57,160 nucleotides of DNA, from assembly GCA_964529715.1 (NCBI GenBank), contig CAZGXI010000032.1, positions 1 to 57,160 on the forward strand, written 5' to 3'. Of this stretch, positions 30,767-39,189 are shown one piece after another. Under the pieces are notes generated by a model. It had not been told where the DNA came from and did no database searches. It saw only the letters and a program-made list of their open reading frames with translations. Position 1 is the stretch's first letter, and every line of letters begins with the position of its first letter. This DNA comes from CAZGXI01 sp964529715. Lineage in GTDB: Bacteria; Chloroflexota; Anaerolineae; Aggregatilineales; Ch27. A program made the translations under genes and the position numbers.

Positions 30767-32809
30767 CTAGATGCCCTCTCCATCGTCCCGGTCGTCCTCG
30801 ATGTACTCCGGCCTGACGAAGGGGCGCGTCGGGGCGCGGCTGACGGACACAGCGTCTGGCGTGGCGGGCGGAGTCAGGGCGGCCAGTTCGGCGTCGGTGA
30901 TCTCGCGTCCGTTGTAACGCTGGTAGAGCACCAGGTTGGCCCTGCCGTCCACCGCGTAGCGCCAGCGGGACACGCCCACTTCCCGCAGCACCGATCCACA
31001 GGCAGAACAGCGCACCGTCCGCCGCACGCGCGGAATGCCCAGCACCCGCCGCCGCCGTTCGTCCAGGAAGAGCTTCCCCTGTCCGCAGATCGGGCACGTT
31101 TCCACCACGAACCCGGCCCGGTAGCGCCCGGCCCGCCTGGCCCCTACCGCGTAGAACCCGCCGTAGATCACTGCCGCCAGTCCGAGCGCGGCGAGCAGCG
31201 GCGCTTCCGGCGGCAGATTCACGGCTGCGGACGGGGCGTCTGGTGTATTGTTGCTCGGAGGGTTATTTGCGGCAGCGACGGCGGTCGGCTGCGGCGTGTG
31301 CGTGGCCCTTATCCCCGGTCCCTCTTCCTCTGGCTGCGCAGAGGACAGGCCTTCAGGGCGAGGGGTGGAAGAGGCGGAGTTTGGTGAAGGGAGGGGCGAT
31401 GGCGAAGCGTCCACCAGCGGAGGCGGCGGCAGCGGCGTGAAGGTCGGTGCAGCAGCCAGCACCGGGATCGGGGTGTCGCTGGGTGTGACCCTCACCTCTG
31501 TTGTCTCTCCCTCTGGCTGCGCAGAGGACAGGTCCTCAGGGCGGGGGGAAGCCGTGTCGGTGGGCGTCGGGCTGGCCGTATCGGTTGGTGTGGCGGTCGC
31601 CGTATGCGTGGGCGTTGGCGTGGTAGTCGCCGTTGGACTCGCCGTGTCGGTTGGTGTGGCGGTCGCTGTATGCGTGGGTGTCGGCGAGGCAGTCGGCGTC
31701 GCCGTTGGACTCGCCGTGTCGGTCGGGGTACTCGTTGCCGTGTTCGTGGGCGTATCGGTCGGCGTCTGGGACGCGGTCGGCGTGTTCGTCGCTGTCGGAC
31801 TGGCCGTGTTGGTCGGTGTGGCCGTTGCGGAAGCAGTCGAAGTCGGCGTATCCGTATCGGTCAGCGTCTGTGAAGCCGTGTTCGTCGCCGTCGGACTGGC
31901 GGTGCTGGTCGGCGTGGCCGTTGCGGTATTCGTGGGCGTGGCGGTCGCGGTCGGCGTGTTCGTCGCCGTCAGACTGGCCGTGTCGGTGGGCGTGGGCGTA
32001 TGTGTTGCCGTCGGTCTGGGGGTATCTGTATGGGTCGCTGTCGGCTCCGGCGTATCCGTCATGTTTGGGGTGGATGTGCCGGTTGGCGAGGGGGTGCTCG
32101 TGCCCGTCGGCGTGCGGCCCGGCGTGATGGAATAGGTGAAAGTGGCGGAGGGCGTCAGTGCGTCGGGGCTGCCGGTGACGACAACGGGCAGCGCGTCCAG
32201 GTCGTCGGCCCAGCGAACCAGGTCGGCGCGCACCCAGCCGAAGCCGTTCAGGTAGCGGATCATGATCCACGCGCCGTCCTCGCTGCGCGCGACGGGCGTC
32301 ACCGGGTCGCCGGTGCGCAGCGCGCCGAGGACGAGATAGGTTCGCCCCGGCCCGGCGCGCACATAACCGCCGTCGTCGCCCAGGTTGGCCCAGTTCCCGG
32401 CTGGCGTTTCGGTCGGGAAGAATGGCGTCGCCGTGATGCGGTTCGGATCGGGGGAGGGGGTCAGGTTGGTGGGCGACATCACTGGCAGGTCGTCCAGGTC
32501 AATGGCCCAACTCACCAGGTCGGCGCGTATCCAGCCGAAGCCGTGTGAGTAGTAAATCAGCACCCACTCGTTGTCCAGGCTGCGGGAGGCAGCGCGGACC
32601 ATCACGCCGCGCGTCAGATGGCCCACCGGCGGATAGCCCAGACCCGGCCCGCCGCGCACGTACACGTTGTCCGGCAGCACGTAATTGGCGCGCGGAGTCG
32701 CCGTTGCCTCGCCCTGCGCCCGCGCGGGCAGGCCGGAGATTACCCAGACCGACCCGCACAGAACCAGGGCTGCCAGCAGAATCAAAGAGAACCGCGCGCG
32801 TTTTGCCAC
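30767..32809 (-). CDS. Two-SH3b, Thr/Pro-rich, single-span membrane protein with C-terminal zinc ribbon
   Basis: A 680-residue protein starting at GTG 32809 with a signal peptide (about 1-32). Two SH3b domains follow (about 38-105 and 140-205; each has GFGWIRADLV or GFGWVRADLV). Then come nearly 200 residues of TPTxTATPT low complexity, a second Pro/Ser/Glu-rich stretch, a membrane segment (PLLAALGLAAVIYGGFYAV, about 540-558) and a C-terminal domain with CPICG and CSACG, a zinc-ribbon pair. The C-terminal ribbon would be cytoplasmic if the signal peptide is cleaved and the helix spans once. I know of no described function. Confidence 0.75.
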   Translation of the reverse strand: MAKRARFSLILLAALVLCGSVWVISGLPARAQGEATATPRANYVLPDNVYVRGGPGLGYPPVGHLTRGVMVRAASRSLDNEWVLIYYSHGFGWIRADLVSWAIDLDDLPVMSPTNLTPSPDPNRITATPFFPTETPAGNWANLGDDGGYVRAGPGRTYLVLGALRTGDPVTPVARSEDGAWIMIRYLNGFGWVRADLVRWADDLDALPVVVTGSPDALTPSATFTYSITPGRTPTGTSTPSPTGTSTPNMTDTPEPTATHTDTPRPTATHTPTPTDTASLTATNTPTATATPTNTATATPTSTASPTATNTASQTLTDTDTPTSTASATATPTNTASPTATNTPTASQTPTDTPTNTATSTPTDTASPTATPTASPTPTHTATATPTDTASPTATTTPTPTHTATATPTDTASPTPTDTASPRPEDLSSAQPEGETTEVRVTPSDTPIPVLAAAPTFTPLPPPPLVDASPSPLPSPNSASSTPRPEGLSSAQPEEEGPGIRATHTPQPTAVAAANNPPSNNTPDAPSAAVNLPPEAPLLAALGLAAVIYGGFYAVGARRAGRYRAGFVVETCPICGQGKLFLDERRRRVLGIPRVRRTVRCSACGSVLREVGVSRWRYAVDGRANLVLYQRYNGREITDAELAALTPPATPDAVSVSRAPTRPFVRPEYIEDDRDDGEGI
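31545..32130. repeat. Tandem low-complexity DNA encoding the Thr/Pro tract
   Basis: Irregular tandem units of about 18-24 bases such as GTCGGCGTGGCGGTCGC and GCCGTTGGACTCGCCGTG. Units such as GTGTCGGTTGGTGTGGCGGT recur exactly, so length variation by slippage or recombination is likely. It lies inside the coding region 30767-32809. Confidence 0.8.
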
Positions 32810-32935
32810 GATTGCCCGCTTCAGAAGCCTGTTGTCCCGGAGTTTATACTAGCACGGACGGGCCATTGCTCACAAGTGCTGCCCCGTGCGGAATTTCTAA
32901 CCGCCGGGAAGCCGTCAGCGATTAGTAGGCGCGAT

Positions 32936-32982
32936 GTGCACGTTTTCAGCGCCGAGGACTTCAGTCTCTGGCGTCACGTCGC
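32936..32982 (-). repeat. Fragment of the MITE-like repeat (one end only)
   Basis: ATGTGCACGTTTTCAGCGCC followed by a hairpin remnant GAGGACTTCAGTCTC matches the last 45 or so bases of copy A in reverse orientation. The remainder of the element is missing. It abuts the stop codon of the gene at 32983. Confidence 0.55.
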
Positions 32983-35238
32983 CTACGGCACAGAGATTTC
33001 TCCCACCAGCACGGCCCCGTCCGGCGTGCCGGCGTCCAGGCGCGCCCCGCTGACCGGGTCGTACCAGCCGATCACCAGCCGGTAGCGGCCTTCCGGCGCG
33101 GGTTCGGGGTATCCGAGGATGTGCACGGTGGTGTAGTGCTCGCCCGGCTGCCAGTAGCGCGTCGGCAGGTCCGGCGGCGCGTCGCCCTGCCCGATCACCC
33201 GGTTCGCCGCGTCAAGCACCTGCGCGAACACGGTGTAGTTCGCCGCTGGCGTCCCGGTCGCCTGCCAGTACAGCACCAGGGATCGGTTCGGCGGGTAGCG
33301 TTCTTCCCAGCGATACCCGGCCAGCGCGATCACGCCGCCGAAACGCGCGTTTTCGACCGCCGTGAGGTCCTCCGGCAGCGGCGCGCCCGTCCTGCCGACG
33401 AACGCGCCCGCGTCCAGCATCACCGCCGTGATCGGCTGGCCGTCTTCGCGCACGGCGGCGATATAGCTCTCGGTTGGATAGTGCCACCAGCCGACCGAGA
33501 CGCGCAGCGTGGAGGCGCCTTCAGCGGTCGCGTCCAGCGGGATGGCGTAGGTATCCGCGTAGATCGCGCCCGGCTGCCAGGTGGTGGTGCGCAGCCGCCC
33601 GCCGCCGGGATAGCTATCGACCTTGCCGATCACGCTGCCGTCCGCCAGGACGGCGTGCAGATACAGGCTCAGGTCGCGTTCGGCGGGGGCGAGGACCTGC
33701 CAGTAGACCGTGATCGGTACAGCGTCACCGGGGGCGTAGCGGCGGTCGGGCGTCTCGTAGCCGATCAGCGCCGCGTCGCCGAAGCGGGCGTACACCGGGC
33801 GGGCGGATTCGGGCAGGGCCGCCAGCGGCGCGGGCGGGGCATATTGCGGCGCGATGCTGGCGAACGGCACAATCAGTGCGAACAGGGCAAACGCGCTGAC
33901 CCCAACGGCGGCGGTCGCTTGCCCGGCGTTGCGGCTCACCCGCGCTGTCAGTTCCGCCAATCCCAGGGCCAGCAGCGGACTGGCGGCGGCCACGAACGGG
34001 AACAGCAGCCGCCCCTGGGAGGCGTAAGTCTGCGCGGTCCAGGCGATCACGCCGCCGACACCGGTCAGCACGATCAGGCCGAGCAGGAGCACGCGCCCGG
34101 TGTAGGCGTGGTCGCTGCGCGCGCGCCACAGGTGCAGCGCCAACCCGACCAGCCCCAGCAGCGTGATGATGTCCATCACGTCGTAAAACCAGCGGAAGGT
34201 CAGGATGTTAACGCCGCCGAACACGCCCCAATAGGTGAAGCGGAAGCCCTGGAATTCGTCCAGCAGCGTCTGGAGGGTGAAGGGCGTCTCCCGTACGCCC
34301 GCGACGGCGGCCATCGTGCCCGTGCCGAACAGTTCGCCGTACAGCGTCAGGTTACGCAGATACCACCAGCCCGCCAGCAACGCCCACACCCCGGCGACGC
34401 ACACGCCGAAGAACAGCAGTCCACGCCCGTCCCGACGACGATACGCCGTCCACAGCGCCGCCAATCCCAGCGCCGGCAGCAGCGCCAGCGCGCTCAGCTT
34501 GCTCAGCGACGCCAGGGCCACCAGCAGGGCGATGCCGACGCTGCGTCGGGGCGTGAAGCCGTCGCGCAGCAGGAGCAGCGTTTGCCAGACGATCAGGCTG
34601 TTGAGCGCCGTCACCAGGGTGTCGTTGTTCGCCGACGCGCTGATAAACAGGAACATCGGGTTGAAGGCCGTCAGCCCTGCCGCCAGCAGGGGAAGCATTG
34701 CCCGCTGGCGAGGGAATGCGCCCGGCAGCCCCTCCGCCAGGACGCGCGCCGCCGCATAGACCGCGCTCACCGTCACCGCGCCGAGCGCCATGCTGAACAA
34801 TCGGATGGCGTAAACCGCCAGGGCCGTCCCTTGCAGCGGCGGATGAGGAGTGTCGTGGAGGACCAGGTTTTTATTGCCCACCGCGCCGGGGACGCCCGCG
34901 TAGGCGTGCGGATTCGGCTGGCGCACGGCGTCGAAATCGCTGCGATCGAGTGGCTGCACCAGCAGGGCGGCGATGAAGTAGTACAGCGGCGGCTGGCTGC
35001 CCTCCTGCTCCCAGGGCGTCTCTACGCCGGGGGCCTGCACCGGCAGTTCGCCCGTCTCGGCCAGGTGCTGGATCAGGCCGAAGTGCCACAGTTCGTCGGA
35101 GGCTTCCAATGGCGGCGTTGCCCAGGCGTACGCCAGCGCCAGGACGGCGTAAGCAGCCAGGATGAGGATCAGGGGCAGGCGACTGCCCCTGTCCTCCCAT
35201 CGCAAATCCAGGCTCCGCAGTGTGTTCACTCTGTTCAT
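32983..35238 (-). CDS. Large polytopic membrane protein, GT39/DUF2142-like glycosyltransferase
   Basis: A 751-residue membrane protein. The first membrane segment is followed by ATPPLEASDELWHFGL, with the acidic residues expected at the active site of GT-C lipid-sugar transferases. Ten or more hydrophobic segments run to about residue 470. The last 270 residues are soluble, beta-rich and contain two related modules ending in RTTTWQPGAIYADTY and PTRYWQPGEHYTTVH, suggesting a duplicated extracytoplasmic domain. It resembles the protein at 27046 in general plan but not closely. Role: probably surface glycosylation. Start ATG 35238; no strong ribosome site was seen. Confidence 0.75.
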   Translation of the reverse strand: MNRVNTLRSLDLRWEDRGSRLPLILILAAYAVLALAYAWATPPLEASDELWHFGLIQHLAETGELPVQAPGVETPWEQEGSQPPLYYFIAALLVQPLDRSDFDAVRQPNPHAYAGVPGAVGNKNLVLHDTPHPPLQGTALAVYAIRLFSMALGAVTVSAVYAAARVLAEGLPGAFPRQRAMLPLLAAGLTAFNPMFLFISASANNDTLVTALNSLIVWQTLLLLRDGFTPRRSVGIALLVALASLSKLSALALLPALGLAALWTAYRRRDGRGLLFFGVCVAGVWALLAGWWYLRNLTLYGELFGTGTMAAVAGVRETPFTLQTLLDEFQGFRFTYWGVFGGVNILTFRWFYDVMDIITLLGLVGLALHLWRARSDHAYTGRVLLLGLIVLTGVGGVIAWTAQTYASQGRLLFPFVAAASPLLALGLAELTARVSRNAGQATAAVGVSAFALFALIVPFASIAPQYAPPAPLAALPESARPVYARFGDAALIGYETPDRRYAPGDAVPITVYWQVLAPAERDLSLYLHAVLADGSVIGKVDSYPGGGRLRTTTWQPGAIYADTYAIPLDATAEGASTLRVSVGWWHYPTESYIAAVREDGQPITAVMLDAGAFVGRTGAPLPEDLTAVENARFGGVIALAGYRWEERYPPNRSLVLYWQATGTPAANYTVFAQVLDAANRVIGQGDAPPDLPTRYWQPGEHYTTVHILGYPEPAPEGRYRLVIGWYDPVSGARLDAGTPDGAVLVGEISVP

Positions 35239-35315
35239 ACGGGCTTCTGGCGATATGCCAACGGCTGTCTGGTTCTCGGCGCCGACGAAGTCGATTGGTG
35301 GATTATAGCTCCCTT

Positions 35316-37142
35316 TTACCGCGCCGCGCGCTCCAACAGGTCGCGCGCATTCTCGATGTATGCCAGCGACTGGTGGCGGAAGTAGGTGTTGTAGAGTTCG
35401 GCATAGTGGCCGCCCTGCGCCATCAACGAGTCGTGCGTGCCCTCCTCGATGATCTCGCCCTCGCGCATGACGATGATGCGGTCGGCATGTTTGACCGTCG
35501 AGAGGCGGTGGGCGATCACGATGGCGGTGCGGTCGGCCATGATCGTCTCCAGCCCTTCCTGAATCTGCGTCTCGGTGAAGGGGTCCACGCTGGCCGTGGC
35601 CTCGTCCAGGATGAAGATGGCCGGGTTCTTGAGCAGCACGCGCGCCAGGGCCACCAACTGTCGCTGCCCCATGCTCAGGTTCGCGCCGCGCTCGCCCACG
35701 TCGGTGTTGAGGCCGTCCGGCAGGTCGGCCAGCCAGTCGCCGCCGCCGATGTGCATAGCCGCCTCGCGCACGTCTTTGTCCGTCGCGTCGGGCTTGCCGT
35801 AGCGGATGTTCTCCGCCACCGTGCCGGAGAACAGGAACGGCTCCTGCGGCACGATGCCGATGTGCTGGCGGTAGGCGTGCAGGTCCAGGCGGCGGATGTC
35901 GCGCCCGTCCACCAGAATTTCGCCGCCCTGGAACTCGTAGAAGCGGGCGATCAGGCGGGCGATGCTGCTCTTGCCGGCGCCGGTATGCCCGACCAACGCG
36001 ACGGTTTCTTTTGGTCGGATCGTCAGTGAGAAGTCGGGCAACACGATCTCTTTGTCCGTGTAGGTCAGCCGCACGTGGCGGAACTCGATCCCGCCGTCCA
36101 GACGTTCTACCGGTTCGGAGGTCGTCTGCACGACCTTCGGCTCAGCGTCGATCAGGGCGAACACGCGCTCCGAGGCCGAGAGGCCATCTTGAAACTGGCT
36201 CCAGAACGAGGCGATGTTGAGCATGGGCCACCAGAAAAACCCCACCGCCTGCATGAACAGATACCAGTTGCCGGGCGACACATGGCCGTCCAGGGTCGCC
36301 AGCCCGCCCAGATAGACCAGCGCGCCCATGCTGACGCCGGAGGCGATGCTGATGATCGGGAAGATCGAGTTCAGGACAATGCCGCGCCGGATGCCCACCT
36401 GGAAGCCCTGCCGGTTGTTGGCGTCGAAGGTGGCGTAGATCGCCTGTTCCTGGCGGAAGCTCTTGGCGATCATGATCCCGCTGACGGACTCCTGAATCTG
36501 GGCGTTGATCTTGGCCGTCACGCGGCGAGCGTTCTGCGTCACGCGCCGGGCGATGCGTCGGAAGCTGAGGGCGATGATCACGGCGATGGGCGACATGCCG
36601 TAGAGCATCAGCGTCAGCCGCCAGTCGATGCTGAACAGCCAGAGCGACATGATTGCAACGAGCAAAATCTGGCTAAACAGGTTCACCGTCAGCGAGACCA
36701 CATCGGAGAAGTCCTGGGTATCGCTGGTCACACGGCTGACGATTTTGCCGGACGGGTGCTCGTCGTAGAAGGACAGGTCGTGCGCAATGGTGGCGTCGAA
36801 CACGTCCTCGCGCAGTTTGAGCACCACGTTGCCGATCACCCGCGCGCCGACGTACTGATGGACGAAGTTAAAGCCCCAGGCCGCTACGCCCAGCAGCAGC
36901 ACGCCCGCCGCCAGCAGCAGCATGTTCGGCACGGCAGGGTCGCGCGCGAGCAGATCGATGGCCCGTGAGATGATCACCGGGCCGCCGGTTCCGGCCAGGG
37001 AGTTAAGCGCGATCATGGCGGCGGCCAGGAGCACCTGCCGGGTGTAAGGCCGGAAGTAGCTGATGATCCGCTTGAGCAGGTCGCGGTCGCTGTAACTGCG
37101 GTCGTAGTCTTCGGTTTCCAGTCCGTCCAGAATGAAGCCCAT
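35316..37142 (-). CDS. Heterodimeric ABC exporter subunit with canonical Walker B glutamate
   Basis: A 608-residue half-transporter: six membrane helices (about 35-335), then a nucleotide-binding domain. Walker A is GHTGAGKSS, signature LSMGQRQLVALAR, Walker B IFILDEATASVD, H-loop AHRLSTVKHAD. The catalytic glutamate is present, while the signature departs from LSGGQ. With the neighbour at 37175-38929 it forms a pair in which this subunit supplies the active Walker motifs and the partner supplies the good signature. Such heterodimers (TM287/288, BmrCD) export drugs or lipids. The ATG lies 32 bases after the partner's stop. Confidence 0.9.
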   Translation of the reverse strand: MGFILDGLETEDYDRSYSDRDLLKRIISYFRPYTRQVLLAAAMIALNSLAGTGGPVIISRAIDLLARDPAVPNMLLLAAGVLLLGVAAWGFNFVHQYVGARVIGNVVLKLREDVFDATIAHDLSFYDEHPSGKIVSRVTSDTQDFSDVVSLTVNLFSQILLVAIMSLWLFSIDWRLTLMLYGMSPIAVIIALSFRRIARRVTQNARRVTAKINAQIQESVSGIMIAKSFRQEQAIYATFDANNRQGFQVGIRRGIVLNSIFPIISIASGVSMGALVYLGGLATLDGHVSPGNWYLFMQAVGFFWWPMLNIASFWSQFQDGLSASERVFALIDAEPKVVQTTSEPVERLDGGIEFRHVRLTYTDKEIVLPDFSLTIRPKETVALVGHTGAGKSSIARLIARFYEFQGGEILVDGRDIRRLDLHAYRQHIGIVPQEPFLFSGTVAENIRYGKPDATDKDVREAAMHIGGGDWLADLPDGLNTDVGERGANLSMGQRQLVALARVLLKNPAIFILDEATASVDPFTETQIQEGLETIMADRTAIVIAHRLSTVKHADRIIVMREGEIIEEGTHDSLMAQGGHYAELYNTYFRHQSLAYIENARDLLERAAR

Positions 37143-37174
37143 TTTCCCTTACCTTTTCGCTCTACTTCACCCAC

Positions 37175-38929
37175 TCAGTCATAGCGCGCGAAGATGCGGC
37201 GGTAGTCTGGGCTGCGGGCCAGCAGCTCGTCGTGCGTGCCCTGGTCCACCAGCTCGCCTCGGCGCAGCACCAGGATGCGGTCGGCCCAACGAATCTGGCT
37301 CAGGCGATGGGTGATCAGGAAGGTGGTCCGTTCGCTGCTGATGCGCCGCATGGCCCGCTGAATCTGGTCCTCGGTGGCGCTGTCGATGGCGCTGGTGCTG
37401 TCGTCCAGGATCAGGATGCGCGGGTTGGTCAGAAAGGCACGCGCGATGGCGATGCGCTGGCGCTGCCCGCCGGAGAGCGTCACGCCGCGCTCGCCGACCT
37501 CGGTATTGTAGCCGTCGCTGAATTCGGTGATGAAGTCGTGTGCCTGGGCTTCGGCGGCTGCGCGCTCGATCGCCGGCTGATCTGCCCCGTTGCAGCCAAA
37601 GGCGATGTTCTCGGCGATGCTGCGCGAAAACAGGAACACGTCCTGTTCGATGGTGGAAATCTGCGAGCGCAGCGACTCCAGACTCCAGTCGCGCACGTCC
37701 ACGCCGTCCACCAGCACGCGGCCGGCGGTGGCGTCGAAGATGCGGTTGATCAGGCGGGTGAGGGTGGTCTTGCCGGAGCCGGTCTGCCCGACGATGGCAA
37801 TCGTCTCGCCGGGGTGGGCGGTGAAGCTGATGTTCTTGAGCACCATCGCGCCGTTGTAGGCAAAGCTGACGTTCTCGAAGGTGACTTCGCCCTGGATGGC
37901 CCGCGCGATTCCGGTCTGGTTCTCGTCCAACTCGGTTTCGACGTTGATGATCTCCAAAATGCGTTCGGCGCTGGCGATTCCCAACTGCACCAGGTTAAAG
38001 GAGAAAATTGAGATGAAGGTGGGGAAGCGCAATGCCCCCATCAGGCCGATGAAGCCAACCGCCGTGCCCAGCGTGATCGCGCCGGAGCGCCACACCAGCA
38101 TGGCGTGTAAAAAGGCCGCCGCCCAGGCGATGGCGAATACCAGCGCGGGCAGGTAGAAGGCCTGGATCTCGCCCTGCCTGACAAAGGTGTTGCGGTACTG
38201 GCGGGCGTTGGTGGTGAACTTGTCCCACTCGTAACGCTCGCGCACGTTGGCCTTGACGACCTCGATCCCGGCGATGGCTTCGGCCAGGCCGGCATTCATC
38301 ACGCCGAATTGCTCGCGTAGCCGGATGCTGACCGGACCAAGCCGCCGGTTGTAGTCCCAGATGGTCACGCCCAGCCCGGCCAGGCACAGCATCGGCACCA
38401 GCAGGAGTTGCGGGTTTAACTGCGCGATCAGGATCAGCGGGATCAGCGTGCCGATGGTGGCATCCATGATCAACATCACGCCGGGGCTGAACATGAAGTT
38501 CAACATGCGCACATCGTTGGTGGCGCGGGCCATGATGTCGCCGATGCGCTGCCGCCCGTGAAAGGATTGACTCTTGCCCAGTAGACTGACATACAGTTCG
38601 TCGCGGGTGTTCCGTTCGATAAACTGGGCCAGGAACTCCATCGCGTAGTTGCGTCCCAGCCCGGTCAGGCCCTGCCCGGCGGCGAAGAGCATCATCGTCA
38701 CGGCCAGCCCCAACAGCACGTCGGGACTCCAGCCCGGCGTGTTGATCACGTCGAAGCCGCGTCCGACGTACACCTGGATGTTGCTGTAGAAAATATTGTT
38801 GAGGATGGTAAAGCCGATGGCGAGCAGCGGGAAGATCGGATAGCGTAACAGGTGCGACCCGATCCAGCGCACCGGCCCGGCGTGGTTGTAGCGATATTCG
38901 TTGTCCAATCTAAACTCACGCCTGGTCAC
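37175..38929 (-). CDS. Heterodimeric ABC exporter subunit with degenerate Walker B (LDD)
   Basis: A 584-residue half-transporter, first gene of the pair. Six membrane helices precede an ATPase domain with Walker A GQTGSGKTT, signature LSGGQRQRIAIAR and Walker B ILILDDSTSAID, where Asp replaces the catalytic Glu. Its own site is therefore expected to bind but not efficiently hydrolyse ATP. The start is GTG 38929 because GGGAG stands 7 bases upstream; an ATG seven codons earlier overlaps that ribosome site. It is cotranscribed with the downstream subunit. Substrate unknown. Confidence 0.9.
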   Translation of the reverse strand: MTRREFRLDNEYRYNHAGPVRWIGSHLLRYPIFPLLAIGFTILNNIFYSNIQVYVGRGFDVINTPGWSPDVLLGLAVTMMLFAAGQGLTGLGRNYAMEFLAQFIERNTRDELYVSLLGKSQSFHGRQRIGDIMARATNDVRMLNFMFSPGVMLIMDATIGTLIPLILIAQLNPQLLLVPMLCLAGLGVTIWDYNRRLGPVSIRLREQFGVMNAGLAEAIAGIEVVKANVRERYEWDKFTTNARQYRNTFVRQGEIQAFYLPALVFAIAWAAAFLHAMLVWRSGAITLGTAVGFIGLMGALRFPTFISIFSFNLVQLGIASAERILEIINVETELDENQTGIARAIQGEVTFENVSFAYNGAMVLKNISFTAHPGETIAIVGQTGSGKTTLTRLINRIFDATAGRVLVDGVDVRDWSLESLRSQISTIEQDVFLFSRSIAENIAFGCNGADQPAIERAAAEAQAHDFITEFSDGYNTEVGERGVTLSGGQRQRIAIARAFLTNPRILILDDSTSAIDSATEDQIQRAMRRISSERTTFLITHRLSQIRWADRILVLRRGELVDQGTHDELLARSPDYRRIFARYD

Positions 38930-39052
38930 GGGTAATCTCCCTTCCTGCATCTGAGCAGGTTAGGAATTATATCACATAGACCAAAGGTTCGATAGGGGTA
39001 AAATCGGCGAAGGCGCGACTTTGGGCCGGGGCCGCTTCTGCTCCTACTCTAT

Positions 39053-39081
39053 CTTGGCGGGCTTGGCGTCTTGGCGGTTGG
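39053..39081 (-). repeat. Solo copy of the 29-bp GxxExxY-bracketing repeat
   Basis: The reverse complement contains AACCGCCAAGACGCC and agrees with the 17064 repeat except for two or three bases in the third unit. No GxxExxY gene is near. It lies upstream of typA. Confidence 0.8.
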
Positions 39082-39189
39082 TAGAACCCGGCGTGAATCG
39101 GCCCGGATTCGTCTAAACCGTACCCTACCGCGTCACGCGCGCGCTTGTTACAATAGATCGGATTTTCAAAATTCACGAGGTAAAACGCT

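Noticed and set aside
31545..32130. CRISPR-like array
   Set aside because: Units are adjacent, irregular and in frame, encoding the Thr/Pro tract; there are no unique spacers.
33121..35385. 754-codon open frame on the plus strand opposite the glycosyltransferase
   Set aside because: Low-complexity Arg/Gln/His-rich translation without motif; the minus-strand gene has membrane segments and domain structure.
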